DNA from: Roseburia sp. 1XD42-69
GTDB taxonomy: Bacteria > Bacillota > Clostridia > Lachnospirales > Lachnospiraceae
Length of the DNA stretch: 64,000 nucleotides
Direction of reading: 5' to 3'
NCBI RefSeq assembly: GCF_003612565.1
Contig: NZ_RAZG01000005.1
Location: 84,528 to 148,527 of the forward strand
Each line of letters starts with the position of its first letter. The first letter of the stretch is position 1. The position numbers and the translations under genes were made by a program. Positions 24,121-33,364 of this stretch are shown here, one piece after another. A model generated the notes under the pieces. It was not told the DNA's origin, did not search any database, and worked only from the letters and a program-made list of their open reading frames with translations.

Positions 24121-25188
24121 TTATGCATCGATATCCATTGTCCAACCGTATTTATCCGCTTCTTTCCCCCACTGGATTCCCGTGAGGTAATCGTAAAGCT
24201 TCTGGGTTAATTTACCGATTTCAAAATTATTTACTTTTACCACATCATCTTTGTAAACAAATTCCCCTACCGGAGAGATAACCGCAGCCGTTCCGGTTCC
24301 AAAAGCTTCCTCTAAGGTGCCGTCGTGGCCCGCTTTCATTAAATCGTCAATGGAAAGGTGGGTTTCATTTACCTTGTAGCCCCAGTCTTTTAAGATATGG
24401 ATGATGGAATCCCTGGTGACCCCTGCAAGAACCGTCCCCTCGATGGGCGCAGTGTAAATCTCGCCGTCAATTTTAAACATAATGTTCATGGTTCCCACTT
24501 CTTCCACATATTTCCTGTGTACACCATCCAGCCAAAGCACCTGGGTGCATCCCATTTTTTCCGCTTTTACCTGGCCTAAAATAGAGCCGGCGTAATTGCC
24601 CCCGCACTTGGTAAAACCGGTTCCCCCGGCAACGGCCCGGACAAGTTCATCCTCCACCAAAATCTTTACCGGGTTAATGCCCTCAGCGTAATATGCCCCC
24701 ACCGGACAGCAGATAATCATAAATGCGTACTTGCTTGCCATATGTACCCCAAGGGCGGACTCTGTGGCAAACATAAATGGGCGGATGTAAAGGGATGTGC
24801 CCTCTGCGGAAGGAACCCAGTCACGCTCCACCTTTACCAGCTCCTTTACCGCCTCCACAAACATATCCTCCGGAAATCCCGGCATACAAAGCCTTTCGTT
24901 TGAAACAATCATGCGCTTTGCATTCATATGGGGACGGAAAAGCTGAATTTTCCCCTCTTTTGTCCTGTAAGCCTTAAGCCCCTCAAAAGTCTCCTGGGCA
25001 TAGTGAAGAGTTACACAGGCCGGATCTAAGGAGATTGGCTCGTGAGGCACGATTCTGGCATCCACCCATCCATCTTCCTTTGTCCAGTCCATAACAAACA
25101 TATAGTCTGTCATATATTTACCAAAACCAAGGTCGCTCTGATCTGGTTTTTCTTTTAACTTGTCTCTTTTTACAAATCTGATATCCAT
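24121..25188 (-). CDS. ilvE: Branched-chain amino acid aminotransferase
   Basis: Fold-type IV PLP enzyme, 355 residues, which transfers amino groups between glutamate and branched-chain 2-oxoacids. Seen are LHYAQETFEGLKAYR near the N-terminus, GTSLYIRPFMFA, the PLP lysine in TKCGGNYAGS, VLWLDG..KYVEEVGTMN, and the phosphate-binding EAFGTGTAAVISPVG. Length and motifs match the larger (BCAT type II) group found in clostridia and eukaryotes. AGGAGG precedes the ATG and a TTGACA promoter is upstream. It stands as a single-gene transcript. Confidence 0.95.
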   Translation of the reverse strand: MDIRFVKRDKLKEKPDQSDLGFGKYMTDYMFVMDWTKEDGWVDARIVPHEPISLDPACVTLHYAQETFEGLKAYRTKEGKIQLFRPHMNAKRMIVSNERLCMPGFPEDMFVEAVKELVKVERDWVPSAEGTSLYIRPFMFATESALGVHMASKYAFMIICCPVGAYYAEGINPVKILVEDELVRAVAGGTGFTKCGGNYAGSILGQVKAEKMGCTQVLWLDGVHRKYVEEVGTMNIMFKIDGEIYTAPIEGTVLAGVTRDSIIHILKDWGYKVNETHLSIDDLMKAGHDGTLEEAFGTGTAAVISPVGEFVYKDDVVKVNNFEIGKLTQKLYDYLTGIQWGKEADKYGWTMDIDA

Positions 25189-25221
25189 GTTTTTTCCCTC
25201 CTGTTTACTATTCTTTCCACA

Positions 25222-25249
25222 TTATTATACTTTTTTTTCCATGTGTCAA
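25222..25249 (-). promoter_or_regulatory. Promoter of ilvE
   Basis: Perfect TTGACA on the minus strand (25249-25244) followed by an A8 run and overlapping -10 candidates TATAAT (14-base spacing) and TAATAA (16-base spacing) around 25229-25222. No T-box or leader structure is seen in the 35 bases before the start codon. Confidence 0.6.
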
Positions 25250-25277
25250 GATTATTCCAAAGGCTTATATACAATAT

Positions 25278-25304
25278 AACCCTGCATTATGGTAATGCAG
25301 GGTT
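25278..25304. terminator. 12-bp perfect hairpin downstream of the histidine kinase gene
   Basis: AACCCTGCATTA-TGG-TAATGCAGGGTT is a perfect 12-base-pair inverted repeat with a three-base loop, 44 bases after the kinase stop codon. No strong U-tract follows on the minus strand, so it may act as an mRNA 3' stabiliser as well as a terminator. Confidence 0.5.
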
Positions 25305-25347
25305 AAACATATATCGTGTTATAATATTGTTCTTTTTCCGTCTTTTT

Positions 25348-27816
25348 TCAATCACGCTCTATCACCGGAAAGGTAAGGATTACCTTAAACAAATCCCCGT
25401 CTGTCACCAGATTCATGCGTCCTTTCATAAGCTCTGTAAGGCTGTTGGCGATGGAAAGCCCAAGGCCGCTTCCCTCGGTGTTTCTGGAACTGTCTCCCCT
25501 TACGAAACGCTCCATTAACTCCTCGCTGCCAATATTTAAGGGATATTTAGAGATATTCCGGAAAATAATTTCGCATTCTGCGCCTTTCCTCTCCACATTC
25601 ACATAGGCCCTCGTGCCCTCCTGGGCATACTTACAGATATTGTTCATCAGATTGTCAAAGACCCTGTAGAGATGCCTGGTGTCCGCCGGGATAAGAATTT
25701 CCCCTTCGCTTCCCTGGACAATCAAATCTATCTGGCTGTCTTTTAATTTTTCCTGAAATTCCCCTATGGTCTGGGTAACTAAAATCCCTGCATTGCAGGA
25801 TTCTAAGGCCACCGCAAGGTTTCCCGTGGACGCCTTTGACGCTTCCATCAAGTCTTCAATGAGTTTTTTCAGCCTGGCAGACTGGCGGCTTAATACCTCT
25901 AAATACTCCTGCACTTTTGGATTTTCGATATCCTCTTTGGAAAGCAAATCCACATAATTGATAATGGAAGTCAGGGGAGTTTTAATGTCATGGGACACAT
26001 TTGTAATAAGCTCCGTCTTAAAACGCTCGCTTTTCATCCGCTGCTCCACAGCGGCATTTATCCCCTCCCGGATTTTGTTTAAATTCTCCCCGTGCTGCTT
26101 AAATTCCCAGAACATCCGGGAAGTATCCACAGTATTTTCCATATCCCCCAAGGCAAGTTTTCCCGCCTGCTCTTTTAGCTTTCGCATCTGCAAAAGGCAG
26201 ATAGTAATCAGTGGATAAAGCACCGCCTTTTCCAGCAGAAACAGCATAACAAGCTCTCCGTCATTGGCAAGCCCCGCCACAAAAATCAGTTCCACCAGGG
26301 CTAAAAATCCCATGATAATCCAGGCTTTCCACAACATGGGCAGGGCCTTTTGGCAGGCTTCTCCTCCTCTTTTTAACCATCTAAAAAACTTTTTCACGCA
26401 TTTCCCCACCCATTTCAGGCACTGAAAGCACAGTGTACTTTTCAGGCAGTTTTTTGTCTTAAGGCGCACCGCAAAATCCATCACTGATATCAACCCAAGA
26501 AACTCTCCCAAAAGGAGTGCGGGAATCCCAAGGCATAGGGCAAAGGCAAGGGATACATAATTCCCTTCGCTGACCACAGCCACAACCAATGACAAACACA
26601 GCCCGATAAGCATCCACGTACCCACAAGAAACACATCAAAGGGTATTTTTTGAAGAAATCCCGGCACTATCTTTTCGTCCCCGAATCTGTGCCCTGCTCC
26701 CCTAATGCAGATTCCCAGGGTGACAAAGGATACCAACAGCATAGAGAGGAATATTTCATAAAAGCTGTAGTGGCTTTTTAACACAATATCAACCAGGGAT
26801 TCCATTCTTGTAAAATCGTTCATGTTACCCCACATACCCGGAAGTTCCAGAAGATTATTTGTATAATTTCCCTGTTCTCCCCTCTGCACATAGGAAATCA
26901 CATAGTAGGACGTGTCATCTTTCTTTACAGCCTTATTTTCCCAGGTACGGATGACACCATCGCTGTAGCTGTATGCCGTATAATCCTCTTCCCCTATGGC
27001 CGGCATCATTGTTCCCGTTTCCGTAAGTTTTGGGTATGTGATAAGTTCAATATCCGCCACATATCTGGAAACCTCCGGCTCGATTATAATGCGGAAACTT
27101 TCGTCTGCCTCCCACTCGTAGGAGGTCCCTTCCTCCCCGGATCGGATTCTTACCAGATCTTTCGCTCCATAATACTGCCCCTCTTCCAGATCTATCCTGC
27201 CTGCTGCTGTCTCTACCTGGCCGATTTCCTCCTTTACTGGATAAATCAGGTTTTTCCCCTCCTCTGTCTGGGCAAGGTAGTAGAAATGCCCCGTATCCCC
27301 GGTATAGTACACCTGTTTTACCACATATTCCACTTCTTCCTGGGCCGTCTCCTCATAGGAATAGCCGTTGCTGATATAGCTGTTCCCCAAAAGAGAGTTT
27401 CCCAGGCGAAAATACGTCCCCGGCCGTATGGTGCAGGAATAGACGGTAAGGCTTTTATACAGTTCCTCCCGGTCTATTATTTTATCCTGCTCAAAATTAC
27501 ACACCTCATAAATCTTCCTGTCGTTTAAATCCAAATCCTCAATGTTATCTTTATGGATCACGCCGTAACGGAACCGAGTATCCTTAAGCTCATCCATCCG
27601 GTAATTATTTTCATAATCCGACAGGGCACGGATGGAATATTCCCTGCAAAGACTGCGGAAGGCCTCTTCTAAAATATCCTCCCTGTCCCTTTTTTCTATC
27701 TCCAGGCTCTCGCAGGCCACAATGCCTACAAAAGAAACTGCCGCCAGATTAAAAGAGATAATACATAAAATCCCGGAAAGAACCCGGAGCCATCTCTTAT
27801 TCCAAATACCTTTCAT
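25348..27816 (-). CDS. Large sensor histidine kinase with extracytoplasmic domain and multiple membrane helices
   Basis: An 822-residue kinase. After a first helix (about 10-32) comes an extracytoplasmic domain of about 310 residues, then several helices between about 350 and 560, a short linker, HisKA with phospho-acceptor His609 in ITNVSHDIKTPLTS, and HATPase_c with NNICKYA (N box) and GSGLGLSIA (G2). The kinase core is close to the VanS/KdpD-like group of clostridia. It begins two bases after the stop of its response regulator. The stimulus is unknown; the large outer domain and additional membrane segments are unusual for a VanS-like kinase. Confidence 0.88.
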   Translation of the reverse strand: MKGIWNKRWLRVLSGILCIISFNLAAVSFVGIVACESLEIEKRDREDILEEAFRSLCREYSIRALSDYENNYRMDELKDTRFRYGVIHKDNIEDLDLNDRKIYEVCNFEQDKIIDREELYKSLTVYSCTIRPGTYFRLGNSLLGNSYISNGYSYEETAQEEVEYVVKQVYYTGDTGHFYYLAQTEEGKNLIYPVKEEIGQVETAAGRIDLEEGQYYGAKDLVRIRSGEEGTSYEWEADESFRIIIEPEVSRYVADIELITYPKLTETGTMMPAIGEEDYTAYSYSDGVIRTWENKAVKKDDTSYYVISYVQRGEQGNYTNNLLELPGMWGNMNDFTRMESLVDIVLKSHYSFYEIFLSMLLVSFVTLGICIRGAGHRFGDEKIVPGFLQKIPFDVFLVGTWMLIGLCLSLVVAVVSEGNYVSLAFALCLGIPALLLGEFLGLISVMDFAVRLKTKNCLKSTLCFQCLKWVGKCVKKFFRWLKRGGEACQKALPMLWKAWIIMGFLALVELIFVAGLANDGELVMLFLLEKAVLYPLITICLLQMRKLKEQAGKLALGDMENTVDTSRMFWEFKQHGENLNKIREGINAAVEQRMKSERFKTELITNVSHDIKTPLTSIINYVDLLSKEDIENPKVQEYLEVLSRQSARLKKLIEDLMEASKASTGNLAVALESCNAGILVTQTIGEFQEKLKDSQIDLIVQGSEGEILIPADTRHLYRVFDNLMNNICKYAQEGTRAYVNVERKGAECEIIFRNISKYPLNIGSEELMERFVRGDSSRNTEGSGLGLSIANSLTELMKGRMNLVTDGDLFKVILTFPVIERD

Positions 27817-27818
27817 AC

Positions 27819-28505
27819 TTATTCCTCCATTTTATACCCTCTGCCCCACACTACTTTTAAATACCGGGGATTGGCCGGGTCATACTCTAATTTTTCCCGT
27901 AAGTGGCGGATGTGGACTGCCACGGTATTTTCCGTGCCAAAGGCAGTGTCCTTCCACACTTTCCGGTAAATCTCGTTGGGGGAAAACACTTCCCCCTTGT
28001 GTTCCAAAAGAAGCTTTAAAATATCGTATTCTGTCCTGGTGAGGGACACAAGCTCCCCGTCAAGGGTCACTTCTTTCGCCTTGTCATCCATCTCAACGCC
28101 CCCCACAGATAAAATATCCCTTTTCACATTCCCCCCGCCAAGCATCATATAACGCCTTAACTGGGATTTTACCCTGGCCTGCAGTTCCACCGGGTTAAAG
28201 GGCTTTGTCACATAATCGTCAGCCCCTACGGTAAGACCTAAAACTTTGTCCGTGTCCTCCCCCTTGGCGGTTAAAAGGATAACAGGGACGTTGCTTATCT
28301 CCCGGATTTTTACCATGGCGGTAATACCGTCCATCTGGGGCATCATAATATCCATAAGAACCAGATGGATTTCCTGCTCCCCAATCCGGCGCAATGCCTC
28401 CTCCCCGTTATAAGCTTCCACCACTTCATAGCCTTCGCTGGCAAGGTAAATTTTTAATGCGGATACAATATCTTTTTCATCATCACAAACTAAAATACGG
28501 TACAT
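27819..28505 (-). CDS. OmpR/PhoB-family response regulator
   Basis: Receiver domain with DDE at 8-10, phospho-acceptor Asp52 in LVLMDIMMPQ and Lys in VTKPFNP, followed by a winged-helix domain ending VWGRGYKMEE. It is paired with the kinase immediately downstream. The closest resemblance is to VanR-like regulators. No nearby gene other than the kinase is an evident target. Confidence 0.93.
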   Translation of the reverse strand: MYRILVCDDEKDIVSALKIYLASEGYEVVEAYNGEEALRRIGEQEIHLVLMDIMMPQMDGITAMVKIREISNVPVILLTAKGEDTDKVLGLTVGADDYVTKPFNPVELQARVKSQLRRYMMLGGGNVKRDILSVGGVEMDDKAKEVTLDGELVSLTRTEYDILKLLLEHKGEVFSPNEIYRKVWKDTAFGTENTVAVHIRHLREKLEYDPANPRYLKVVWGRGYKMEE

Positions 28506-28636
28506 CTTTTCCTCCCAAAATTTATACTTAAGTATGAAGATATTGTAACGGAAATTTTATGAATTTAAAAGAGTGGAACTCTTTAAGACTTTTTTAAGAT
28601 TATTTTTGAAATTTTTATTCCCTTGAATTTACTATA

Positions 28637-29368
28637 TTAGTAAATCTGATTTCCGAAATTACCAAAGACTTTATATCCCGGATTATGCCTGCAAAGGTTT
28701 ATGGCATTGTCTTTATCCTTAAATGCCCCTATCTGGCTGGCTGCATCCTGCCAGGATTTGCGTACCCTGTAATAGCCTGTTCCTGCCGTACCAGCCTTTT
28801 GTTCCGGCGCGGCTTTAAACTCCACGTAATCCGGGATAGAGGTAATAAAAAGGCCGCTCTTAAGCTTATACCACTTTTCGTCCTTAGAAATGCCAACAAC
28901 GGTAAATGTGCCGGATTTTACTACCTGGTCAATTTCTGCCAGCATGGAGGGGGCTTTTCGGATGTTTAAGCCGTCAAATCCCTTGTAAATTACTTTCACT
29001 GTGCCATTTAAGGCATTTACCTTTTGACTGCTTGTATCGTCGCACAGCGCATCCACAGAGGGAACGGGGGCAAGGGATACCGCTGCCCCTTCCATCGCCC
29101 CTTTCACATCCTGCCTAAACTGATCCATGGTAAGTCCAAACTTGTCCCAAAGATGGCCTACGTCCCCATGGTTAGACGCTATGCCCTTTTTATGGCCCTC
29201 CTGATGGCTCATGATAACGCTGCTGTCTAATGGGTTAAAACTATACTCTTTGCAGAGAAATGCAAAAAACTGCACTGCGTTCCTATAGACGGCATAGATA
29301 TGTTCTTTTGTATTTACCCCATTTCCCGGGAGAAAAATATTGTCTCCTATTGGCATGAAATGAAACAT
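28637..29368 (-). pseudogene. N-terminally truncated N-acetylmuramoyl-L-alanine amidase (Amidase_2) with SH3 and SPOR-like repeats
   Basis: From about 29320 the frame matches the second half of a clostridial Amidase_2 lysin: EHIYAVYRNAVQFFAFLC, then IMSHQEGHKKGIASNHGD (second zinc His region), LTMDQFRQDVKGAM, followed by an SH3b domain (VKVIYKGFDGLNIRKAPSM) and a C-terminal SPOR-like segment (YYRVRKSWQDAASQIGAF). The first half, with the first zinc His and catalytic Tyr/Glu, is missing, and the upstream residues are hydrophobic and unrelated. There is no good ribosome-binding site. It is a decayed cell-wall hydrolase gene, possibly of phage origin. Confidence 0.65.
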
Positions 29369-29440
29369 ATCACAGAAAAGGATTTTGAAAAAGAGGATGT
29401 GCAGCAAATTGAAAGAGATGCACATAAAGATTAAATTAAG

Positions 29441-29490
29441 AAAAAATATTGTCCCAGACAGCAGATTTGCCCTCCAGGACAATATTTTTT
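29441..29490. terminator. Bidirectional terminator after the hydrogenase-EAL gene
   Basis: AAAAAATATTGTCC and GGACAATATTTTTT make a 14-base-pair stem around a 22-base loop directly after the stop codon of the hydrogenase-like/EAL gene. A- and T-tracts at both ends allow termination in either direction. Confidence 0.7.
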
Positions 29491-29492
29491 TC

Positions 29493-32108
29493 TTATTGGT
29501 AGACAGACTGCATCAGCCGCTGTTCAAACTCATCATGGGTCAGGGGCCTGTCAAAGAGATACCCCTGGGCAATATCGCAGTCAAGAGCCTTCATGTATTC
29601 CAGTTCCGACTCCGTCTCAATACCCTCGGAGACAATAGACATATCCAATTCTTTTGCCATACGGATAATATTTCCAATCACCGCCCTGGACCGTTCTTTC
29701 CCAAGGCTCCTGTTATCCAGAAAAGACTTGTCCAGTTTCAGCGTGTCAAAACTCATATTTTGAAGCATGCTCAAGGAGGAATAGCCTGTGCCAAAATCAT
29801 CCATGGATGCGGATATCCCAAACTCGTGGAGTTTGTTGATGCTGGAAATCAAATTGACACTGCCCTCCAAATATGCGGTTTCCGTAAATTCTATTTCCAG
29901 ATACTGTTTTGGTATTTTGTATTTTTCCGCCACCTGGTTAATCCGCTCCGCCACTGTGTTTTCCACAAAGTGATGTTTGGAAAAATTCACGGATATGGTT
30001 ACAACTTCAATGCCTTTTTTCAGCCATTCCGAAATATTACGGCACACGGTCTCAAGTACATAAAAGTCCAGCTTTTGTACCTGCCCGGTGTTTTCACAAA
30101 TGGGAATAAATTCCATGGGAGGAACTAATTTTCCCTCATGGTTCCACCGGATCAAAGCCTCCGCACCGATAATCCGGCGGCTTTTCATATCCACCTTGGG
30201 CTGGTAATACACCACAAATTCCCGTTTCTTTAACGCCGGATCAATGGCGTGCATAATCAAATCTTCCCGGCTCTTCCTCTGGCGGATTTTATCGTCATAA
30301 TAACGGATCGTCTCATTCTGCCCCTTGTTAATCTCATCGTATGTACTGGAAAGCTTCTCCATAATCATCTGGGGGGAGGTATCCGTACCGTCCGGATTGT
30401 AAACGGCTATCCTTGCAGTAATGGCAACTTTTTCTCCAGTTACCGGTTCACGTATGCAGGAGACATAAACAGACTCAAGTTCCTTAAGAATCAAAGAAAG
30501 CCTCTCTTTGCGGATTACCCCCACAAAATTATTTCCTCCGGTAAGGGCCATCAGCTCCTCCGCCGTGACAAGCTCCGCCACTGCCCCGCAGTATTCCCTG
30601 AGAGCCGCATCCCCCTGGCGGAAACCGAATTTCTGATTGATAAATTTAAAATTGCTGATATTAAAATAAATGGTGCTGTACTCTGCAATTTTCTCCTCCC
30701 CAATCAGACGGTCGGTAAAATTCAGATATGCGTTGTAATTAGGGATTCCGCTTCTGATATCTATCATGGAAATTCTTAAATTTTCATCTTTTACATAGTG
30801 GACGCAGTTCTCAATAAAATTGTACCCTTTGTAAATCGCCGTAGCCATCTCCAGGCAGCTTGAGTACCCGCAGGAATGGCAGTCTATGCTTCTGGATTCC
30901 TCCGTCTCCTTGTGCATCAGGCAGAATATAGCGTCAATATTTTTTTCATGTTTCGGGTCATAGGAAAAGATATGCCTCTCCCCTACATATTTATCCCCCC
31001 TGTACTCCTTCATAAAATCCTTCAGGGAAAGCCCGGCAAATCTTTCTTTCAGCCTTTTTAGGCGTTCCTGCAAAGGAAGCTCCTGGAGATAGGGATTTTC
31101 TTCCTCAGGAATCTCCCCGGTGGGCTCCCTGTATTTTTGTACACGGAAAAAGATATCATCGTCCAGACTGCAGTACTGGGAAGTAGCCGTCCCTGTAAGA
31201 CAGCCCTGCCTGCAGTTTAAGCAGTCAACTAAAAAGGGCAGTTCTTTTCCCTCCATAATTCTCTGCTCCAGTTTTGTAAAGTAATCATACACCGCCCGCT
31301 CTCCGTGAATCTCCCGGATAATCTCGCTTCCTGAGACAAAGTGCCTGATATTATCTGAAAGCCCTCCCGGCACAGGATAGAGCCGTCCTAAACCAAAGTC
31401 GGAACACTCCACTTTGGCGGTATACCCCGTTACGTCTATCCCCTCCATCTCTTTTGCAAGATGGGCAAATGTCACATTATAAGAAACCAGACCTTCATTG
31501 GAAACATCGTCAATCTCATCTTTTTTTGCAATACAGGGGCTGATAAAAGCCAGCTTGTCCGTTCTGTGGCAGTATTTCCGAATATACACCGCCAGGCAGA
31601 GAAGAGGCGTATGTACCGGAATCAGCTTTTTTACCAGATCTTTTGAATACTTCTCAATATAATTTACCACTGCGCTGCAGGGCGGGGCTATGGCGCCCTC
31701 CATGGGATGTTCCTCCAGGTAAGTAAGGTAAGCCCATGTGGCGATATCCGCACCATAACTCACATCATAAATCAGATTTGCGCCTAATCTCTGGAGATAA
31801 CCCAAAATTTCATAAGCCTTTTTATCATATGTGATAAAAAAGGATGGAGCCACCAAAAGGGAAATGGATTCCCCTGCCTTTAGCGCCTCCAAGAAACTAT
31901 GGGTGTCATCCCGGTATTCCCTGGCATTGTGGTGGCATGTCATCAGGCACCGTCCACAGTGCAGGCATTTTTCATTATCCACATAAATTTTATTTTTCCC
32001 ATCTTTTCTCACGGACACATTCGCCCCAAGCACCGGACATCCCGATATGCAGCGGTTACAGCCAATGCAGTTATCTTTCGTATAGACTAATCCTTCATTT
32101 AATTTCAT
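29493..32108 (-). CDS. [FeFe]-hydrogenase-like iron-sulfur sensor fused to degenerate GGDEF and EAL domains
   Basis: An 871-residue soluble protein with two ferredoxin-type clusters at the N-terminus (Cys14/17/20/24 and Cys48/51/54/58), a region like the large subunit of [FeFe] hydrogenases (Cys144 in APPCSAVV, Cys192 in ISPCIAKKDE, Cys296/299/303 in DCLNCRQGC), a further 4Fe-4S motif Cys410-x2-Cys413-G-x4-Cys418-x16-Cys435, a GGDEF domain whose active site reads GGNNF, and an intact EAL domain (Glu650 in EALIRW, DDFGTG at 770-775, KLDKS, EGIET). The EAL residues predict c-di-GMP phosphodiesterase activity; the GGDEF site is likely dead or regulatory. Altered H-cluster boxes resemble sensory (HydS, group C) hydrogenases. 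It probably lowers c-di-GMP in response to hydrogen or redox state (inference). A leader hairpin lies 20 bases upstream. Confidence 0.9.
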   Translation of the reverse strand: MKLNEGLVYTKDNCIGCNRCISGCPVLGANVSVRKDGKNKIYVDNEKCLHCGRCLMTCHHNAREYRDDTHSFLEALKAGESISLLVAPSFFITYDKKAYEILGYLQRLGANLIYDVSYGADIATWAYLTYLEEHPMEGAIAPPCSAVVNYIEKYSKDLVKKLIPVHTPLLCLAVYIRKYCHRTDKLAFISPCIAKKDEIDDVSNEGLVSYNVTFAHLAKEMEGIDVTGYTAKVECSDFGLGRLYPVPGGLSDNIRHFVSGSEIIREIHGERAVYDYFTKLEQRIMEGKELPFLVDCLNCRQGCLTGTATSQYCSLDDDIFFRVQKYREPTGEIPEEENPYLQELPLQERLKRLKERFAGLSLKDFMKEYRGDKYVGERHIFSYDPKHEKNIDAIFCLMHKETEESRSIDCHSCGYSSCLEMATAIYKGYNFIENCVHYVKDENLRISMIDIRSGIPNYNAYLNFTDRLIGEEKIAEYSTIYFNISNFKFINQKFGFRQGDAALREYCGAVAELVTAEELMALTGGNNFVGVIRKERLSLILKELESVYVSCIREPVTGEKVAITARIAVYNPDGTDTSPQMIMEKLSSTYDEINKGQNETIRYYDDKIRQRKSREDLIMHAIDPALKKREFVVYYQPKVDMKSRRIIGAEALIRWNHEGKLVPPMEFIPICENTGQVQKLDFYVLETVCRNISEWLKKGIEVVTISVNFSKHHFVENTVAERINQVAEKYKIPKQYLEIEFTETAYLEGSVNLISSINKLHEFGISASMDDFGTGYSSLSMLQNMSFDTLKLDKSFLDNRSLGKERSRAVIGNIIRMAKELDMSIVSEGIETESELEYMKALDCDIAQGYLFDRPLTHDEFEQRLMQSVYQ

Positions 32109-32128
32109 ACTTTTCCCCTTATATCATA

Positions 32129-32155
32129 GGGCAGGAAAAATCATTTTCCCTGCCC
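32129..32155 (-). promoter_or_regulatory. Leader hairpin before the hydrogenase-EAL gene
   Basis: GGGCAGG-AAAA and TTTTC-CCTGCCC pair almost perfectly (one bulge) 20 bases before the start codon. It could be an attenuator, a mRNA-stability element or the terminator of the upstream ldh gene, which lies 120 bases away; the absence of a U-run after it on the minus strand argues against a simple terminator. Confidence 0.5.
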
Positions 32156-32275
32156 GCATCTTAATCTGTATCTGAACAGTTGACTTCACTTTTGTGCGGA
32201 ATTTAAATATAAAAAACGAGAATTACATCAATGAATATGGTATCATAAATAGGCGGATTTTTCAATATTTATCCT

Positions 32276-33241
32276 CTAGTGAAACTCTTCTTTTAAAATC
32301 CTCTTTAAAGTTTCCGCTGACTCCCTAAGCTTCACCTGCTCCTCCTCATTTAAGTCTATGGGCACCGTTGTCTCCACCCCGTTTTTACCCACAACTGCCG
32401 GCATGGAAAGCACCACATCATCAATGCCGTACTCCCCGTGCATCATGGAAGAAATGGGCAGGATGGATTTTTCATCCCGGATAATCACCTCGCAAATCCG
32501 CTTTACTGCCATGGCAATGCCATAATAAGTGGCATGTTTTTTCTCGATAATCTCATATGCGCTGTTTTTCACAGATTCCGCAATCAATTTTGTGTTCTCA
32601 TCGTGATGGTAATGCCCCCGCATTTCACAGAAGTCACTGACTTTAATTCCAGAGATATTTGCACTGCTCCACGCCGCTATCTCACTGTCCCCATGTTCCC
32701 CGATAATAAAAGCGTGGATGCTGCGGCTGTCCACGGACAAGTGCTCACTGAGTTCATATTTTAATCTAGCGGTATCCAAAACTGTACCGGAGCCAATCAC
32801 CCGGTTCTCGGGAAAACCGGATAATTTTAATGCCGTATAGGTCAGGATATCCACCGGATTAGAGACGATAAGCAAGATTCCCTGACAATTTCTCTTTGCA
32901 ATTTCAGGAATAATACTTTTAAAAATCCCAATATTTTTGTGGACCAAATCAAGCCTTGTCTCATCGGGCTTCTGATTTGCCCCTGCTGTGACAATGATAA
33001 TCGCCGCATCTCCTATATCGTCATAATCCCCGGCATATATCTTCATCTGCCTGGCAAAAGGCACGCCGTGGGCGATATCCATAGCCTCCCCCTCCGCCTT
33101 GTCCTTATCCGCATCAATGAAAACCATTTCGGAAAACAGTCCGCTCTGCATCAGGGCAAAGGCTGAGGCTGAGCCTACAAAGCCGCAGCCGATCATAGCG
33201 GCCTTTCTCAAGTTTACCTGCTTTTCTGTTTTATTTTCCAT
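32276..33241 (-). CDS. ldh: L-lactate dehydrogenase
   Basis: NAD-dependent enzyme that interconverts pyruvate and L-lactate. IGCGFVGSASAFALMQSG is the Rossmann glycine loop, FIDADKDK the adenosine-binding acid, GANQKPDETRLDLV the substrate loop with the lactate-specific Gln and catalytic Arg, VSNPVDILTYTA, and GEHGDSE with the proton-relay His. The Gln at position 102 (dogfish numbering) favours lactate over malate. Nickel-pincer genes larB and larC, needed for lactate racemase, are elsewhere in the window and may link to lactate use. Confidence 0.94.
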   Translation of the reverse strand: MENKTEKQVNLRKAAMIGCGFVGSASAFALMQSGLFSEMVFIDADKDKAEGEAMDIAHGVPFARQMKIYAGDYDDIGDAAIIIVTAGANQKPDETRLDLVHKNIGIFKSIIPEIAKRNCQGILLIVSNPVDILTYTALKLSGFPENRVIGSGTVLDTARLKYELSEHLSVDSRSIHAFIIGEHGDSEIAAWSSANISGIKVSDFCEMRGHYHHDENTKLIAESVKNSAYEIIEKKHATYYGIAMAVKRICEVIIRDEKSILPISSMMHGEYGIDDVVLSMPAVVGKNGVETTVPIDLNEEEQVKLRESAETLKRILKEEFH

Positions 33242-33306
33242 TTTATATCTCCTTTAGGCTTTTTATTCTATTTTCTACAAAAAAGAAATTCTCATACATC
33301 TCATAA

Positions 33307-33358
33307 AAACAGACACCTGGAAGATTCTATCCCACAGAAATCTCTCAGGTGTCTGTTT
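33307..33358. terminator. Terminator between the membrane-protein operon and ldh
   Basis: AAACAGACACCT and AGGTGTCTGTTT form a perfect 12-base-pair stem around a 28-base loop, ending seven bases after the stop of the upstream operon (stop at 33365). A- and T-rich flanks are short; it is likely to act in the minus direction. Confidence 0.55.
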
Positions 33359-33364
33359 CAAAAA

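Noticed and set aside
28627..28644. TTTACTA-TAT-TAGTAAA palindrome as an operator
   Set aside because: It lies inside the end of a truncated gene in AT-rich DNA with no promoter near; a chance palindrome is equally likely.
29385..30128. Plus-strand frame of 247 codons over the EAL region
   Set aside because: Antisense to conserved EAL codons; His/Phe-rich composition is typical of a shadow frame.
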